Shown: positions 1-13,269 of the stretch, piece after piece
Layout: every line of letters begins with the position of its first letter
How positions within the stretch are numbered: the first letter of the stretch is position 1
NCBI GenBank assembly: GCA_003254905.1
Contig: QANU01103765.1
Location: 103,972-167,971 of the forward strand
From: Nissolia schottii
Taxonomy: Eukaryota; Streptophyta; Magnoliopsida; Fabales; Fabaceae
Direction of reading: 5' to 3'
DNA length: 64,000 bases
Made by a program: the position numbers and the translations under genes
Notes under the pieces: generated by a model
Seen by the model: the letters and a program-made list of their open reading frames with translations, nothing else
Database searches by the model: none
Told to the model about the DNA's origin: nothing

Positions 1-1757
1 TCTTTATCTTGCTATGCCTCTGTTTGATATTTTTGTTCCACCAACACAATATGTTTTTTAGGCAATTTATTTACTCTTTCAAGTCCAAGGATGCATAGGG
101 AATGCCAACAAGTAATACATTTGACTCAAATAGCAAGCATTGGCCCCAAACATCAATCTTGCGGCAGTCAAAGCCACACATTTCTTTTTACATTCCAAAT
201 TGTTCAACATCCTCTGCCACTTTATAAACAACATTAGCCCCCCTTTGGACCTTTAATAGAAGTGTGATAATTCACCTTTGATCTAAACTGATTTTGAACC
301 TCACGGAACTTTGCATGATTGCACTCTACATGAAATTGCTTCTCAATTAGTGAGTTTGTTGTGCATGAAATTATGCTCCTAAAATCATTGAAGTCGACTT
401 CTACTTCTTTTTTGACCTTCCTTCTAAGAGTATTGTCATATTGTGTAACAAATTGATGCAAGGCACTCTTCATAGTCTAGAGCCCATTAAAGAATGAATG
501 AATGCTCTCACTCTGTTGTGTGCTCGTCATTCCATCCCAAAACTCATTGTTTAGGAATATTGGCACCCATCTGCATCATTTCTCAAAAAAAAAAAAAAAC
601 TAACATAGAAAACAATAAAAACATTATACCAAGCCTAAAAAAACATGTCCATGAGACTAAACAAACATTAATAGTAATGTAAACGAACATTTCTTTTGTT
701 ATAAAATCAAAATTCATACGTAACAACCATTCGTTGTTACCAAGATTGTATTCTTCAATCAGACCATGCCATTTGCTCTCAAAATCTTCTATAGATAGGG
801 TTCCATAGATAATGTTGCCTAGAGTAAACCTTTAATCAACATAAGCCTTGTATCCTCCTAGTTTATCAGGAGCCTTCTTCATTCTGTGCCATACACACCA
901 CCAATGTCGAGCATTTGGTAGTGCAATTCCAATTGCATTTCACGAGGCCTTACAATCCCACTGGCCGACTTCCCATTCATGCATCTAACACATATCTCAA
1001 ACAACCAAACAAAAGTTTTGGTGTCCTCCTATGAGAGCAATGCACATCCAAGCAACACCTAATGTCCATGATGATTAACCCCCACAAATGAACCAAATGA
1101 CATATCATATTTCGTTTTGCACGTCATATCAAAAGAGACAACATTACCTAATTATTTGTAGGCAGCTCGAGTTCTGGCATTGCCCAAAATACATTTTTTA
1201 GGCAGTGCTCCTCATCAACCTCAACTTCATAAAAGAAGCTATGGTTTTGATATTTCATCCTTGAAAAATATTGCAATAGCTCATTTGCATCTTCTTCCTC
1301 ACGAATTGTTCGCACTTTCTTATTCACATAATTACAGATGTCTTTCTCGATAAACAACATATTATTGTGCCCGTATTCTGCATAAACTAAAGTTTGGAAA
1401 TCTTGTTTGGTCTCACGCCTGCCTCATCATTCACCTTAATTGTTCTCTTAGCATGCATGATGATCTTTCTATTTTCTTTGAATAAACGTGACTTTGACGA
1501 ACTAACCTCGTGAGAGTGCTCATTAACCATGTTCCTTATGATCCACCGTCCAATTGGTTCCTTCATGATGGTTTCAGTAACCTTGACCAACGACTACCGT
1601 CTCTAGTGCATGTTAAAATTTGATAGTTTATTTCTTCAAATTCATCCTTCTTAGATGCTCTTATCCTCCATGTAAACACAATCCTCTTGCCATATTTATT
1701 ATAAAATTCTTTGACATGTTCCAACGAATCAAACAATATTTCAATCATAGGCACCAC
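1..1757 (-). pseudogene. Decayed FAR1/FRS (MULE-derived) transposase-like gene, truncated at window edge
   Basis: On the minus strand, broken reading frames give successive parts of a FAR1-RELATED SEQUENCE type protein. About 1563-1757 encodes the start of the FAR1 DNA-binding domain (FYNKYGKRIVFTWRIR). About 1387-1590 gives its second half, with the GRWIIRNMVNEHSHEV segment. About 860-905 reads WHRMKKAPDKLGGYKAYVD, typical of the MULE transposase core. 234-473 is a downstream helical part, and near the left edge there is a KNILCWWNKNIKQRH-like stretch resembling the family's post-zinc-finger region. Frames change and stops intervene between blocks, so this is not a working gene. FAR1/FRS proteins are transposase-derived transcription factors. 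Whether this copy is a dead FRS gene or a dead MULE transposase cannot be decided here. No terminal inverted repeat was seen, and the 3' end lies outside the window. Confidence 0.75.
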
Positions 1758-3286
1758 CTATCTGAGTTGATTGAATCACCTTGCGTGTTATTTGTGCCAT
1801 GCTAATGGTCATAAACAAACTTATCAAAAAAATATTAAACAAATATTGGCGCACACATAAACAAATATTGATAGATGAGTAAACCAACATTTTAAGTTCA
1901 TGAAAACAAGCCTTTGATAAGTAGTAAACAAACATTATGATAACACTAAACAACATTTCAAAAACCCACACCCAACATGTATACATTCACAACCACCACA
2001 AACCTTCATTGAATTATAAACAAAATGCAAAAACAAATTTAGCACGAGCCAACTTACCTTGTCAATTACTTTATTCCGCATAAATTATGGGTCAAATATG
2101 TCATTCAATTTATTATCCTTACTATATTGTCACATTTTACTGATTTGTCATATTAAATACGATTGTAACATATGAATTATGGTAACACTTGAGATTGCAA
2201 ATGCTCCGAGCACATGTAGTTTAGTGGTTGTAAGTGAAACTATGATCGCAACTAAAATTTACAATCTCAAGGGCTGCAACAACTATATTTTCATTTTAAG
2301 TGGTGTCACAATCACATTTGCAATCTATATTCTTTTACCAGTTGTATTTAATATGACATATTAGCAAAAACATGAATTAATATTAAATTGAATGGCAAGC
2401 TTGACATATAAATTATGATTTCATAAATTAAAAGTCAATTTTTAAAATTTAGAAATTAAAATGACTCGAACTTCATTTAACTCAAAGGAAAAAAGAAAAA
2501 TAAAATTTGCAATTAGGAGCATTTGTTTCAAAGTATATTCGAACATTCTCAAGAATGTTGACTTGTGAATGTTTTATTTCTATGCTTTTTTAAGGTATGC
2601 AAATTTATTCTTGGGAGTAAACCATTCCCAGAAAACTTGTTTACCAAGTTTCTATCACTTTTCATTTCCACCTCAAGGGTCACAAATATTTTAGTTGGCC
2701 AAAAGGTGTGGGCCGCCGACAACAACAAATCTCCTTTCGAGCTTTCGAGATCACCAAAATAAATATGTCTCTCCCAACAAAGTCTTTTTTAGTGCCAAAA
2801 ATTGAACCATTGACAAAATACATAAGGAACCTAGTCTCAAACTATTGTGCTTTTGTTGGTATTGGAGATATCATATGTTTTGTTGCTTATTTATTAAATT
2901 TCTTTAATTTCTAACTTTATATTGGTTAGTACAAATTGAAAAAAATTACAAATTACAAATATATAATTTTTATTTTTATCTATTAGAAGTCTAAATTTTA
3001 TTTTTTTGAAAAATAATAATAAATAATGTAATTAAACTTGTTTAGGATATTTTGATAATTGACATACATATTTTTAAAAATATGTCAACCAGTTTGTAAT
3101 TTATTTTTGTGGATCTAAAATATATTCCCAAAAATTTGAATTATCAAACAAGAAATTTTTTTAAAATAGTTGAGAGCGTATCACATTCCAAAAGATGTGC
3201 CTTAAAATAATGAAATATATTACCCGCAAACAAAACCCCGCCCCCCTCATTTCAGTTCATTTCATTAGGGTTTAAGGAGCGCGCCA
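1758..3286. other. Intergenic region, AT-rich
   Basis: No coding evidence. The stretch just before 3287 (about 3215-3286) holds the presumed PPR promoter and 5' UTR, including a C-rich run at 3238-3246. I did not identify a convincing TATA box. Confidence 0.5.
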
Positions 3287-6220
3287 ATGATGCACTTCGG
3301 TAAAGGCGAAATGTTCCTCCGCCCCATCGGAACGTACCTCGCCGCCGCTCGCCGCCTCTCCACGTTGGCGACGGCGAAGAGGCCGCCTCGACCAGCCTCC
3401 TCCTCCTCCGCCGCCGCCTCAAGCGCCGGTGGCGGCAGAGACACGCTGGGGCGGAGGCTCCTGAGCCTGGTTTTTCCGAAACGCAGCGCCGTCGTCGCGA
3501 TCAACAAGTGGAAGGAAGAGGGCAACCCTCCGCCGCGCAAGTACGAGCTCAATCGGATCGTTCGCGAGCTCCGCAAGAGCAAGCGGTACAAACACGCACT
3601 CGAGGTTGCTTTCTATTCTATTCTCTCTCTTCTTCATCAGCATTGGTGCTTTTGGGGGAATTCGACAATAGGGAATCAGTTATTTAGTTCGAATTTGAAG
3701 TTTCGAGAAGTCGTATATGTACTTTTGAGTTTTCAATTTGCAGATTATGATTATCTTTGTACATTATTGTCGAAGTGATTGATGATAATTTCAACTGTAA
3801 GAAAAAGTACCTTTTAAAAATAAATAAATTAAAATGTGCTTCTTATTATGATTGTGCGACTCCTTTTGATAAGCTTCTAGACCAGAGCTCTCAAGTGGGA
3901 AATAATCCCTTTTTTAAGAGCTGTCTTAAAGTGATTATGAGCAGTCAGAAGCTAATCCAAAATGCATTAGTAGAGAACCATGTCAGAAGCAGCTTCTGCT
4001 TCTGTTTTTTTTTTTTTTTTTTTTTTTNTTGTCATAAATATATTGAGAATTAAATCCGAACTGACTCTTACACGTGCTTGCAGGGATTTTGATAGGACTT
4101 ATATTGGTTACTTATAATGGTTATATTGCTAGTTAGTAGGTTAGTTTGTATGTTGTAGGCTAATAGCATAAATAAGTCTTCAGTTGCTAGTGTAGCTTAT
4201 AAGTGTGTTGTCTTTTGGTTGAACTTTGTTCATTGTGGAGTTCTCTACCCGACTCGTACTATCATTAAGATTTGGGTTATGAAAAGGGTTACCTATTGTA
4301 TACTCTTAGGATTGCTGTAAAGTGTAAAGATTATTGATAGATGTGTAACATCAACAGGAAACGGCCTTCCATTGAGTGAGTTTCAATAGAGTGAAACCAC
4401 TGTAAATGTTGCCTATGTTTGGGAGATTTATTGATGATGGAAGGGTGTGACTAATAATAGAAGAGGAGGGGGACGCGAGGCGAAGAATGGCTCAAGTCAG
4501 GCCATTCCTGCCTCTGGATGCTTAATGAGGGAAGCGAAGGAAAATATACTCATTCCCTTCTTGACCCTAATTTGGAGGGTTGTAAAATTGGGGGGGGGGG
4601 GTTGGGTGGCAAGGGAGGGATAAGGTGACCCTCATTTGCCATTCCACTCCTTCCTCTTATGTTACTTCCAAACAAGGTTACTCAAATTTAGCCATTCCAC
4701 TCTTTGCCACTCCTTCCGCTGCCATCCTCCCAAACATAGCCATAAAGGGGTGGCAGTTTTGTGAGTCCAACATGTTGCCTCCTCTCTTCCTTTGGACTTG
4801 AGTGATTGTAAGATGTAACCTATTGATACCCTGAGTCATGAGAGATACTTGCTAGCTTTGCTTAAAAGTTTAAGAATTGGGGTATATTATGCTGTGAGTT
4901 TAATTGGAGTGATTGTTACTGGAGCTCAAACTGTTGATCTGATTTTTATTTTTACTGCAAATGCAGATCTGTGAATGGATGACCTCGCAGCGACATATCA
5001 AGCTAGTGCCAGGAGACTATGCTGTCCACTTGGACTTGATAGCTAAAATTCGGGGTTTAAATAGTGCCGAAAAATTCTTTGAGGATCTCCCTGATCGAAT
5101 GAGAGGCCAACACGCCTGCACTGCTCTTCTCCATGCCTATGTCCAAAACAATTTGGCTGACAAAGCCGAGGCCCTCATGTCGAAAATGTCAGAATGTGGT
5201 TTCTTGGGATGTCCTCTTCCTTTTAATCACATGATATCTCTCTACATCTCAAATGGGAAGCTAGAAAAGGTTCCTCAAATTATTCAGGAACTGAAGATGA
5301 ACACGTCTCCGGATGTTGTTACTTTCAATTTATGGTTAACTGTTTGTGTTTCACAGAATGATGTTGAAACTGCTGAAAGAGTACTGCTTGAGCTGAAGAA
5401 GGAAAAAATAGATCCGGACTGGGTAACATATAGTACGTTGACTAATTTGTACGTAAAAAATGGTTGCCTTGAAAAAGCAGGATCTACTTTGAAAGAGATG
5501 GAGTTCAAAACCACATGGGAAAATCGGGTTGCATATTCCTCTCTCCTTAGCCAGCATACAAACATGGGGAATAAAGACGAAGTTAATCGAATATGGAAAA
5601 TAATGAAGGCTTGCTTTCGCAAAATGAATGATAATGAGTACCTTTGCATGATATCATCACTTGTGAAGCTTGGAGACTTTGCTGGAGCGGAAAATCTGTA
5701 TCGTGAGTGGGAGTCTGTTTCTGGGACCAATGATGTCAGGGTTTCAAATATACTTCTTGCTTCATACATCGACCAAGGGCAGATGGAAATGGCTGAAAGT
5801 TTTTGTCATCAGATGATGCAAAAGGGCGTCGATCGTTACTCTACATGGGAGCTATTGACATGGGGGTATTTGAAGAAGAAGGATGTGGAAAAATTTCTGG
5901 ATTATTTTGAGAAAGCTATTTCTACTGTAACAAAATGGAGTCCTGATCAAAGGTTAGTAAGAGAGGCATTCGAAATCCTCGAGGAGCAAGCTCATGTTGA
6001 AGGGGCTGAAAAGTTGTTGGTTATCCTTCGCAATGCTGGCCATGTGAATACTGATATATATAACCTATTTCTCAAAACTTACGCAAAAGCGGGTAAAATG
6101 CCTCTCATTGTTGCTGAGAGGATGGGAAAGGACAATGTTCAGTTGGATGAAGAGACACATAGGCTCTTGGATCTAACCAGTAAAATGTGTGTGAGTGATG
6201 TTTCAAGGATTCTGTCCTAA
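3287..6220 (+). CDS. P-class pentatricopeptide repeat protein, probably mitochondrial
   Basis: Two-exon gene, exons 3287-3604 and 4967-6220, joined in phase 0 (CTCGAG|GTTGCT donor, AAATGCAG acceptor), giving 523 aa. The N-terminus (residues 1 to about 50) is rich in Arg, Ala and Ser with few acids (PIGTYLAAARRLSTLATAKR), as expected for a mitochondrial presequence. The exon junction falls inside a helical pair continuing as EICEWMTSQR, typical of the At2g20710/At4g21705-like PPR group. Degenerate 35-residue repeats follow, the clearest at about residues 221-255 (PDVVTFNLWLTVCVSQNDVE) and 256-290 (DWVTYSTLTNLYVKNGCLEK). There is no E or DYW domain, so it is P-class and presumably binds organellar RNA for stability, splicing or translation. 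Length fits the family. The intron is 1362 nt and holds a T tract with an N (4028). ATG 3287 is the first in frame; 3290 and 3311 are alternatives. Confidence 0.9.
3605..4966 (+). other. PPR gene intron with assembly gap
   Basis: GT...AG intron of the PPR gene. It contains a run of about 20 T ending in a single N at 4028 and a G run near 4590-4600. No coding content was seen. Confidence 0.75.
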
Positions 6221-8931
6221 GCACCCATTGAAGGAGTCGTAAGTTCATGCGGCAGATAGACTTGAATGGTTTTTTGGCTGCAAATTTTCATATTCTTACT
6301 CACATTTGTGAATACAATAACTGGATTGTCCATCTTTATGAATGTAAGATAACTCGGCAATGATTATCAAATTTGAATTCCAGTATTGCACCTTTTTCTC
6401 AATTCTCAGTGGCAGAGACAGAAGATTTCCCTGGTTCGATACTTCAATCTATTCATAATGGTATGTTGGCAACTTGTCACAAATTTATTATCCACTGCTG
6501 ATCTTATGTTCACACTTCATATACCTATCTGGAAACTTTAGAAATTTATGCAAGTTGGTTTACTGTGCCAAAGTTTCTGCGTGGTAAAGTTGTTATCGAT
6601 GATTTTATAACAAGCAGCGGATGAAGTGCATTTTGGAGTTGCCATATTCAACATACATGGGATTTTCCGGTCACAGAATTGCAACTGTTGCCTGGCCTCC
6701 CAATTCATCTAAGATGGGAGTTTTGTTGATCTAAATCTTGACCCTGGAATGTGTAAAGCTGTTTGGTTCTCTCTGGTTCCTGATTTGGTAGGTTAATGTG
6801 TGTTTCTTTTGGATGCACGTACCCATGATACTCAACCTTTAGTGAGTTTCGCCAGCCATCATTAGTTGTTGTCGTTGTAGTAGTGGTATCATTGATATTC
6901 AAATATTTTGAGTCATGTATTAAATTTTCTGATGATTTTGATCTCATTATTGAGACTGATGACCTGCTTCACACTACAAGGAAACATAGTAGAGTAGGTC
7001 CAGTGGGATATATTGTATAATAGTAGTTTGTATAATATGATTTAATCCAAGTGTTATCATAAACTCATCTCTCCTAATCTCGTTCTAACTCTCCTAAACC
7101 ATAATGAAGTTTGTCATCGACATTATTACATAATAATACATTATTAATAAGCAGGAGTAGCTGTATTTTTCAAATATATAATAATGGTTTAATATATAAT
7201 AATGATTTATATTATATCCTTCCTTCGTGAAATAACTGTTTCCTTTAGGCTTTAGCTATTGGTGATTCACGCTTACTCACAAGAATAAATAGAATTAGGG
7301 TGTGCTTGTTTCGTGTTTTAAAATAATTCATTAAATAATTAATTCTTCAGAGCTAAATAGAGTTGAAAAAAAAAATTTGTGAGAAACGTCGTGAAGTTAA
7401 TTGTATATTTGTCTTTTGATTGAATGAGGCATTTAATTAAAAATTGAATATGCTAACATAGTATAATTATAAAAAATTTTATTTATTTTTTTGACGATAT
7501 AGTATCCTCATGTTAATAGAAATAGTAAGTATTAAAGGAATCACAATAGTATTGAAAGTCTCTCTGTTTCTCCAACTATAGTGGAATAGAAATTGAAAAC
7601 TAACAAGAACTGATTCTATAAGAAGAAAAAGAATGGTAGGTAGTGGTTTGCAACATTGATATTACTGCCGCTGAGATGAGGCAATTGTTTCATGCTATTA
7701 TTTTCAAAGGATTTGGTATGGTGGTTAAGAAAGTGTGCTATATATTCTTCCTCATACGTGCATAAGGCCTAGTTAACATAACATTTGCCTCTTAATTTAC
7801 TCCCTTTGAATAATTAATCATTTTTCTGCATTGTTCTCATTTTGGCATATGTCAAGTTGGGATGTTTACCTGCATCTTTAAAGATTGCTCACCAAAATAA
7901 ATAACAAGCTGACACTAAAAGTTGAATGATTAAAAAGTTTGACCAGAAAGATAGTACAATTCATATATATGGATAAGTGAGACAAGAATAACTTATAATT
8001 GCAACAACCAGGGAAGGAGGGGTTTACCGAACCCAACCCACAAACCACGTCCTCAACCGTAGCCACCAACATTCCTAATTTACTAACACTACGGAAACCT
8101 AATGCTGTTTAAGAGAAAAATATGTTGAGGGAAAAATCCAAGTTATGACATGTTCTAAACAATTTTTTTTTTTAAAAAATAAATAAATTTTATAGAGGTA
8201 TTTAGAAGTGGTCCATTAAAAATGAAAATCAAGAAATCAAATTGGGGTCATAACAATACATAAGAAGTTTGATAAGGTGATTCAATTCTCCTTAAATAAT
8301 CATATAGAATACATGCACTATATATGTAGATACATGTGCTCACTATTATGCATAGTATAGTGGTTAAATCACACAAATTATTTTGTAGGTTTTATTAAAA
8401 TTGCACTTCATCTCAAATTTTGTGTAAAATTATACTCCACCCTACTTTATTTTTTATTACAACTAATTACTAATGATTTATTAGGTTTTTGTTTTCATTT
8501 TATATATTTTTTATTTTCAAAAATTTGTGAAAGAATCATTGATCATCAGTAGCAAAGACTGAAAAGAGTTTGAGTATGTGCAATTATACGTAAGGTATAT
8601 AGTAGCGAGTCAAAGATTTTTACTAATTTTTGCAAATGTAATGTAGTAATACATTATTGTAAAATATTGTTCGAATCAAAATTGATCTCGTATGTATATC
8701 CTTTTAGAATTTTATTATTATGCATGTACCTTTTGGATTATCCTTTTCTTTTGTGTCGTCCCCACCACACAAGTTATTTTAGTTAAGTTGCAGGTCAGAA
8801 GTTGGAGCTTTAAAAAGCCTCCTCTGCCCTCTTCCTTTTCAGAACATGAGATAGCAACTCAACTTCTGTCAAAGACATCAAAAACACAATAACAAAGTAA
8901 TCATTGCTTGTCTCTCTTTTTCGTTGCTGCC
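6221..8931. other. Intergenic region between the PPR gene and the uncharacterised five-exon gene
   Basis: The first few hundred bases probably hold the PPR 3' UTR. The rest is AT-rich with many stops in all frames. I see no gene, RNA or bounded transposon. Confidence 0.5.
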
Positions 8932-11399
8932 ATGGCCGGTGGTGTTGTTCATGATGATGTTGAAGTTGGTTTTGAAGAAGGGATGCTCTGCTTACCCTCT
9001 CATATTTTGGATGAAGCATGTGGCACCAATAATAAGGTCTTTTTTTTCCCTTTGATTTGAGGAATAATATTTTTTTCCTTATATACTATATTCCTACTTT
9101 ATCTCATTAATTAGTCTAGTCGCTGCTTTCTATTGGTGTTCCAATTAAACCAACTGGGTCACCATTGTTTTGCAAGATATTTAAACTCCGTATGTCTATG
9201 ATTTTCTACCATGTGGATATCGAACATTTGGTGCGATTAAAGTGAACTCTTTTATTGAATTGATACAAGTGTAACTGGGTTTTCTTTTTTTTTTGCTTAT
9301 ATATTTGTAATTTCTATTTATAATCTCTAGCTAGTAATTTGATCACTACTATAGAATTGCCTTACGTGTGCTTAATTTTTTCTTCAGGTACATACTAGGA
9401 ACCACATCCAACAGGTCCAAAATCATCATCAAATGCATCAAAAACATAATCACAAATCACGTGGAGAACCACAATCACAGGTACTGCTCTTTTTCACATC
9501 AATTCAATCTATTTCTCATGTTGTGGCTACCATGGATAAGAGACCCCAGGCTGATACTCTTTAAAAAGTTTGGTGGAGGAATTGGTTTAGAAAAATGTTA
9601 TTTTTCGTAATGTAATTTGTACGTCTAGATTAATGCGTGGTAATCACACTATAAGAGTAAATTTTAGTTATCTAAACATTGAACATAAATGTTTAATTAA
9701 GAATGAACCTATATCATTATTATTAGGTAAAATATTGATTTTACACTTATTTGGACTGATAATAAATAATGGAACTTGTTGGATTAAGATTTGGAGGATA
9801 TGATTTAGAGTGTTATTTTGTTCTTCAAAGACGTGTGGGGGTCATATGTTCCACTTAATCCTCAAGTGAAATTCTGATTAATCAAATGATATCTTTATAT
9901 TCTGGCCATTTATGCCGAACTATGATTTGAAGATTAGCATTAATTTATTATAAGTATTAGCTATTTAATCACTCAACTCTAGTCTTAGGTAGAAGATGCA
10001 GATCATATCTCAACTGTAACATAGAATATGCCATTGCATTTTGACTTCTTTTCAAATATAGTTTAATTTCACTTTTTAATAAAAAGAAAAAACTGAAATT
10101 GTGGGAAAAAGGATTAAACCTACATAAATAAGTTCATACCTTATGTGTTTTTTTTCAGGAAAATTCTGAAGCATCCAACATTAAAATTAGATGTATGTCA
10201 GGATGCTTGCCTTGTTGACCTAGTACGGAATTTGGGGGCTTTCTGGTGTGATTCATGATTCGATAGAAAAAGCTTCTTGAATATTTTTATATATTAAAAA
10301 TACTAAGAATAATTAATTTTTTTTAATAATTAATTTTTTTTATTGATTCATGCTTAATTATCTCATTAAAAAAATGTTATTTTATACCTGATGTTAATTC
10401 ACTAGTCATAAATCTTAATTTGACTCGCACTCCATTGGAATTTTATCAATATATGAAAGTTTCACATCAATTCATGTCTAATTCTTTAATTAATGTCCCT
10501 TTTTAGTACTCAAAATCTACCACAAGATCATCAATGTATCAAAGGCCAAAATTACTTGCTAATAACGGTGGACATGGAATGCAAGCAATTTTCTTAGGAA
10601 CATCCGGGCAGAGATCTTGTGGTACTGGCGTATTCTTACCTCAAAGGGTTGGCACAAATTTTCAACCAACTAAGAAACCAGGTCAGAGCTTGTATATATA
10701 TGCACTCAATGACATGTGCATATGTCACTTAAAAATAAATTAATTTCTGCATGATTCCTAAATCATACATGCATGTCTTGGCAATATATCAAAATTCATG
10801 CTAACAATCACATGAATATGCACCTTAATTACATTAATTTGTAAATGTTTTGCAGGCTGTTCTCCGGTTCTCCTTCCAGCACGTGTTGTTCAAGCTCTAA
10901 ATCTTAATATTCATGCACTAGGAGTGCAGATTTCACCCCCTCAAGGTCTCATACCCTAAGTTTCAATTCTCATTTTCAAAATTCATATATTTTATTGAAA
11001 AAAATTATATACATTTAATTACTTCAAGCATGATTGTCTATCTCTCGAGTTTACTCGTACGAATTTATGAGCTTAGGTCTTAAAACGGAGTTAACTTGCT
11101 TAAAAATCCAAACTTGGGTAGTCTCAAGTAAATTTGGATAAACTCGAGTAAATCTGAGATAAGTTCAGGAGATCACTATTTTAGTCAAAAAGTCTCTCAA
11201 GTTCCAAAACAGAATATTTCACCAAGAACACTCTTAATTGGACTTTCAAAATTGAAGATCTATCGAGACACTTTCAATTATGTTAGTTTGATGTATAACA
11301 TTATGGAGTTTTGATAGGTTAGTCTTTATGCAATTTTAGTTTATTTTTCACACGTTATGTATTATATTTGTTTTATTATAATGTTGAAGTGAAGTTTTG

Positions 11400-11430
<31 letters not shown>

Positions 11431-11806
11431 AATAAATTTGTTATTTTATATTCATGTATTATAAATATTTTGTATTATTATTTTTAAAATAAGTAAACTC
11501 TTACAAGTTTACAAGTTAATTTTACCTACTTTCACAAGTTTAGTGACAACCTTGACTTCAAGTATGGCAAATCCCTTAAATTTAAACTTTTAATACATAA
11601 TATCAATAAAGAGAAAATGTTAATTAATTACCATGGTCTTTCTTGTTGCAGTTCACAAATATAACCCAAGATGTGGAGAAGTGTACAATAATAGTTCAAC
11701 AAAGAAGAAAAGTGATCATCAGAAATCCAAGCAATTTAGTGTTATTTCTCAGAATCATAGTTCTTCTAATCCAGAGATATTTCTTCCAAAGGAATGGACT
11801 TACTAG
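8932..11806 (+). CDS. Uncharacterised small plant protein, five exons, 205 aa
   Basis: Exons 8932-9036, 9388-9480, 10507-10681, 10856-10945 and 11652-11806 join in frame through GT-AG sites and total 618 nt. The N-terminus is short and acidic, with GFEEGMLCLPSHILDEAC. Exon 2 is rich in His and Gln. Exon 3 carries RSCGTGVFLPQR followed by KKP, and exon 4 carries CSPVLLPARVVQALNLN. The protein ends PKEWTY. The conserved-looking short motifs, correct splice phases and absence of stops argue for a real gene. I recall similar VFLP...PVLLPARVVQALN blocks in unnamed plant proteins but cannot name the family, and no enzymatic domain or membrane segment is visible. A possible extra exon at 10159 (good acceptor) was left out because no donor keeps the frame. 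Intron 4 contains an (AT)n tract and a foldback-like repeat (about 11030-11556). Confidence 0.72.
11030..11556. repeat. Possible non-autonomous TIR element in intron 4 of the 205-aa gene
   Basis: The left side starts near ATTGTCTATCTCTCGAGTTT. The right side ends in GTTTAGTGACAACCTTGAC, whose complement (CAAGGTTGTCAC...) resembles the end of the insertion at 46980-47571. The interior repeats aaactcg/gagttt words and an (AT)n tract at 11400-11427. No target duplication was resolved. Confidence 0.4.
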
Positions 11807-12451
11807 CAAGCTCCTCATCATTTGAATAATTAAGAGATCAATTAAATTTGAGTCAAACCCAATGGAGCTGATATTATATACATACATATAAATAAAAAAA
11901 GAATATCATGCCTTAATGTGCTTAGAAGCTGGGATGGGTTAAATTAGTTACTGTGCTGTTAGATTCTTAATTTGATCATGTAAATGCGTTAATTTTATTT
12001 TAAATAACAATAACAGCACAAGGGGTCCCGTTTGTAATTGCATGCTTCAGTGAGTAAGGATTACAATATTTTTTTTTTCGTTTGTTTGGACAATTCACAT
12101 CCATTTTCTTTTTTCGCAGCTACTTCTCACGCATATCTTTAGAAAAATTTCACTAGGGTTGTTTTAAACTAGTGTCTTTGTCTCAATAGAAAAAAGTTAA
12201 TTATTTTGCTATTTACCTCCACTTCAACCATCTCTTTTTGTTCATTAATTTAACTCTCACATTATATTCTCTCTCAATAATTCAACCCAAACATGGCTTG
12301 AGGAAAACAATTGACAAAACTGCAATTCATCATCATGATATGGACCTTCCCTCAGACCTTTGTCTTGTCTATGTCTTTAGTTTCTTACACATAAAAATAG
12401 GGAGATGTGTCAATCTATAGTAAATTCATCTTTTTGTTCCATTTTCTTTGG
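11807..12451. other. Intergenic, downstream of the 205-aa gene
   Basis: Probable 3' UTR, then AT-rich sequence with no gene seen. Confidence 0.5.
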
Positions 12452-13054
12452 GTGAAGGCTAAGTGTTGTTGAGCACATGTCATGGTATTCTTATTTTTAG
12501 TGAAAACATGGTTTTCAAAATTATCACCGTGCTATTTACTAAAGTATTTTGTATTTTGGTTTAGTTGCAAATATAGTCCCTCCAAAATTCATCTTTGCAA
12601 ACACAACTCCCCTAAACCTTATCTCTTAGCCTGTGATTGCTACTGGAGCTTCATTTTTGAAATCCACCACCTTATATCTCAATCCGTAACTACAACCAAA
12701 GCCCTCTGATATCAAAGTCATGTGAAATATTCACAATCGAAAGAAGTTCCCAATCGGATGAATTCTTCAATTTTGGGGTTGAGGGTCTTGTGTTTCAATT
12801 TAGAGATAAGGTGGGGGGCTGTGTTGGGACTGAGAGTAAGGTTGTGGTTTTGAGGCTGAGGGTCTTGTGTTTTGATTAAGGTTGGGGGCGGTGTTGCAAA
12901 GGTGAATCTTGGAGGGATCCGTATTTACAAATAAATCAAAATACTTCAATAAGTGGCACAATGACAGTTTTGGTAATTTTAAAAATCATACTTTTCACTC
13001 AAAATAGAGGTACCATGACATGTACCCAAACACGAGTGCTATGGTAACCTTCAC
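12452..13054. repeat. Inverted-repeat (MITE-like) element with long TIRs
   Basis: The first 150 or so bases (from GTGAAGG) reappear as the reverse complement of the last 150 or so (ending CCTTCAC). The matching words include ACATGTCATGG, AAGTATTTTG and CCCTCCAA. The interior is G-rich with repeated gagggtcttgtgtttt. It has no coding capacity. A partial third copy of the arm lies at about 35650-35760. Confidence 0.6.
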
Positions 13055-13269
13055 CTTTCTTTGATCCATTCTTAAAACATTCCCAAGATATGTGCTCCAT
13101 TTAAAAAGATTCCATAGTTTAGCTATTTGGATTTAGGAATTTCGTTAACTAGTGGGGATTTATATATTGCATTATAGAAGTTAGAAATTATCTCCATTTT
13201 AGTTTCTATCTTTGAATTTTTTTTTAAATAAAACATGAAAAAATACATATTCTCATAATGAACCATTAT

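Noticed and set aside
8650..8690. tRNA-like GTTCGAATC word
   Set aside because: No acceptor-stem pairing or anticodon arm around it.
10159..10192. Possible extra exon in the 205-aa gene
   Set aside because: It has a good acceptor, but available donors give a phase that meets a stop in the next exon; joining 9480 to 10507 directly is in frame.
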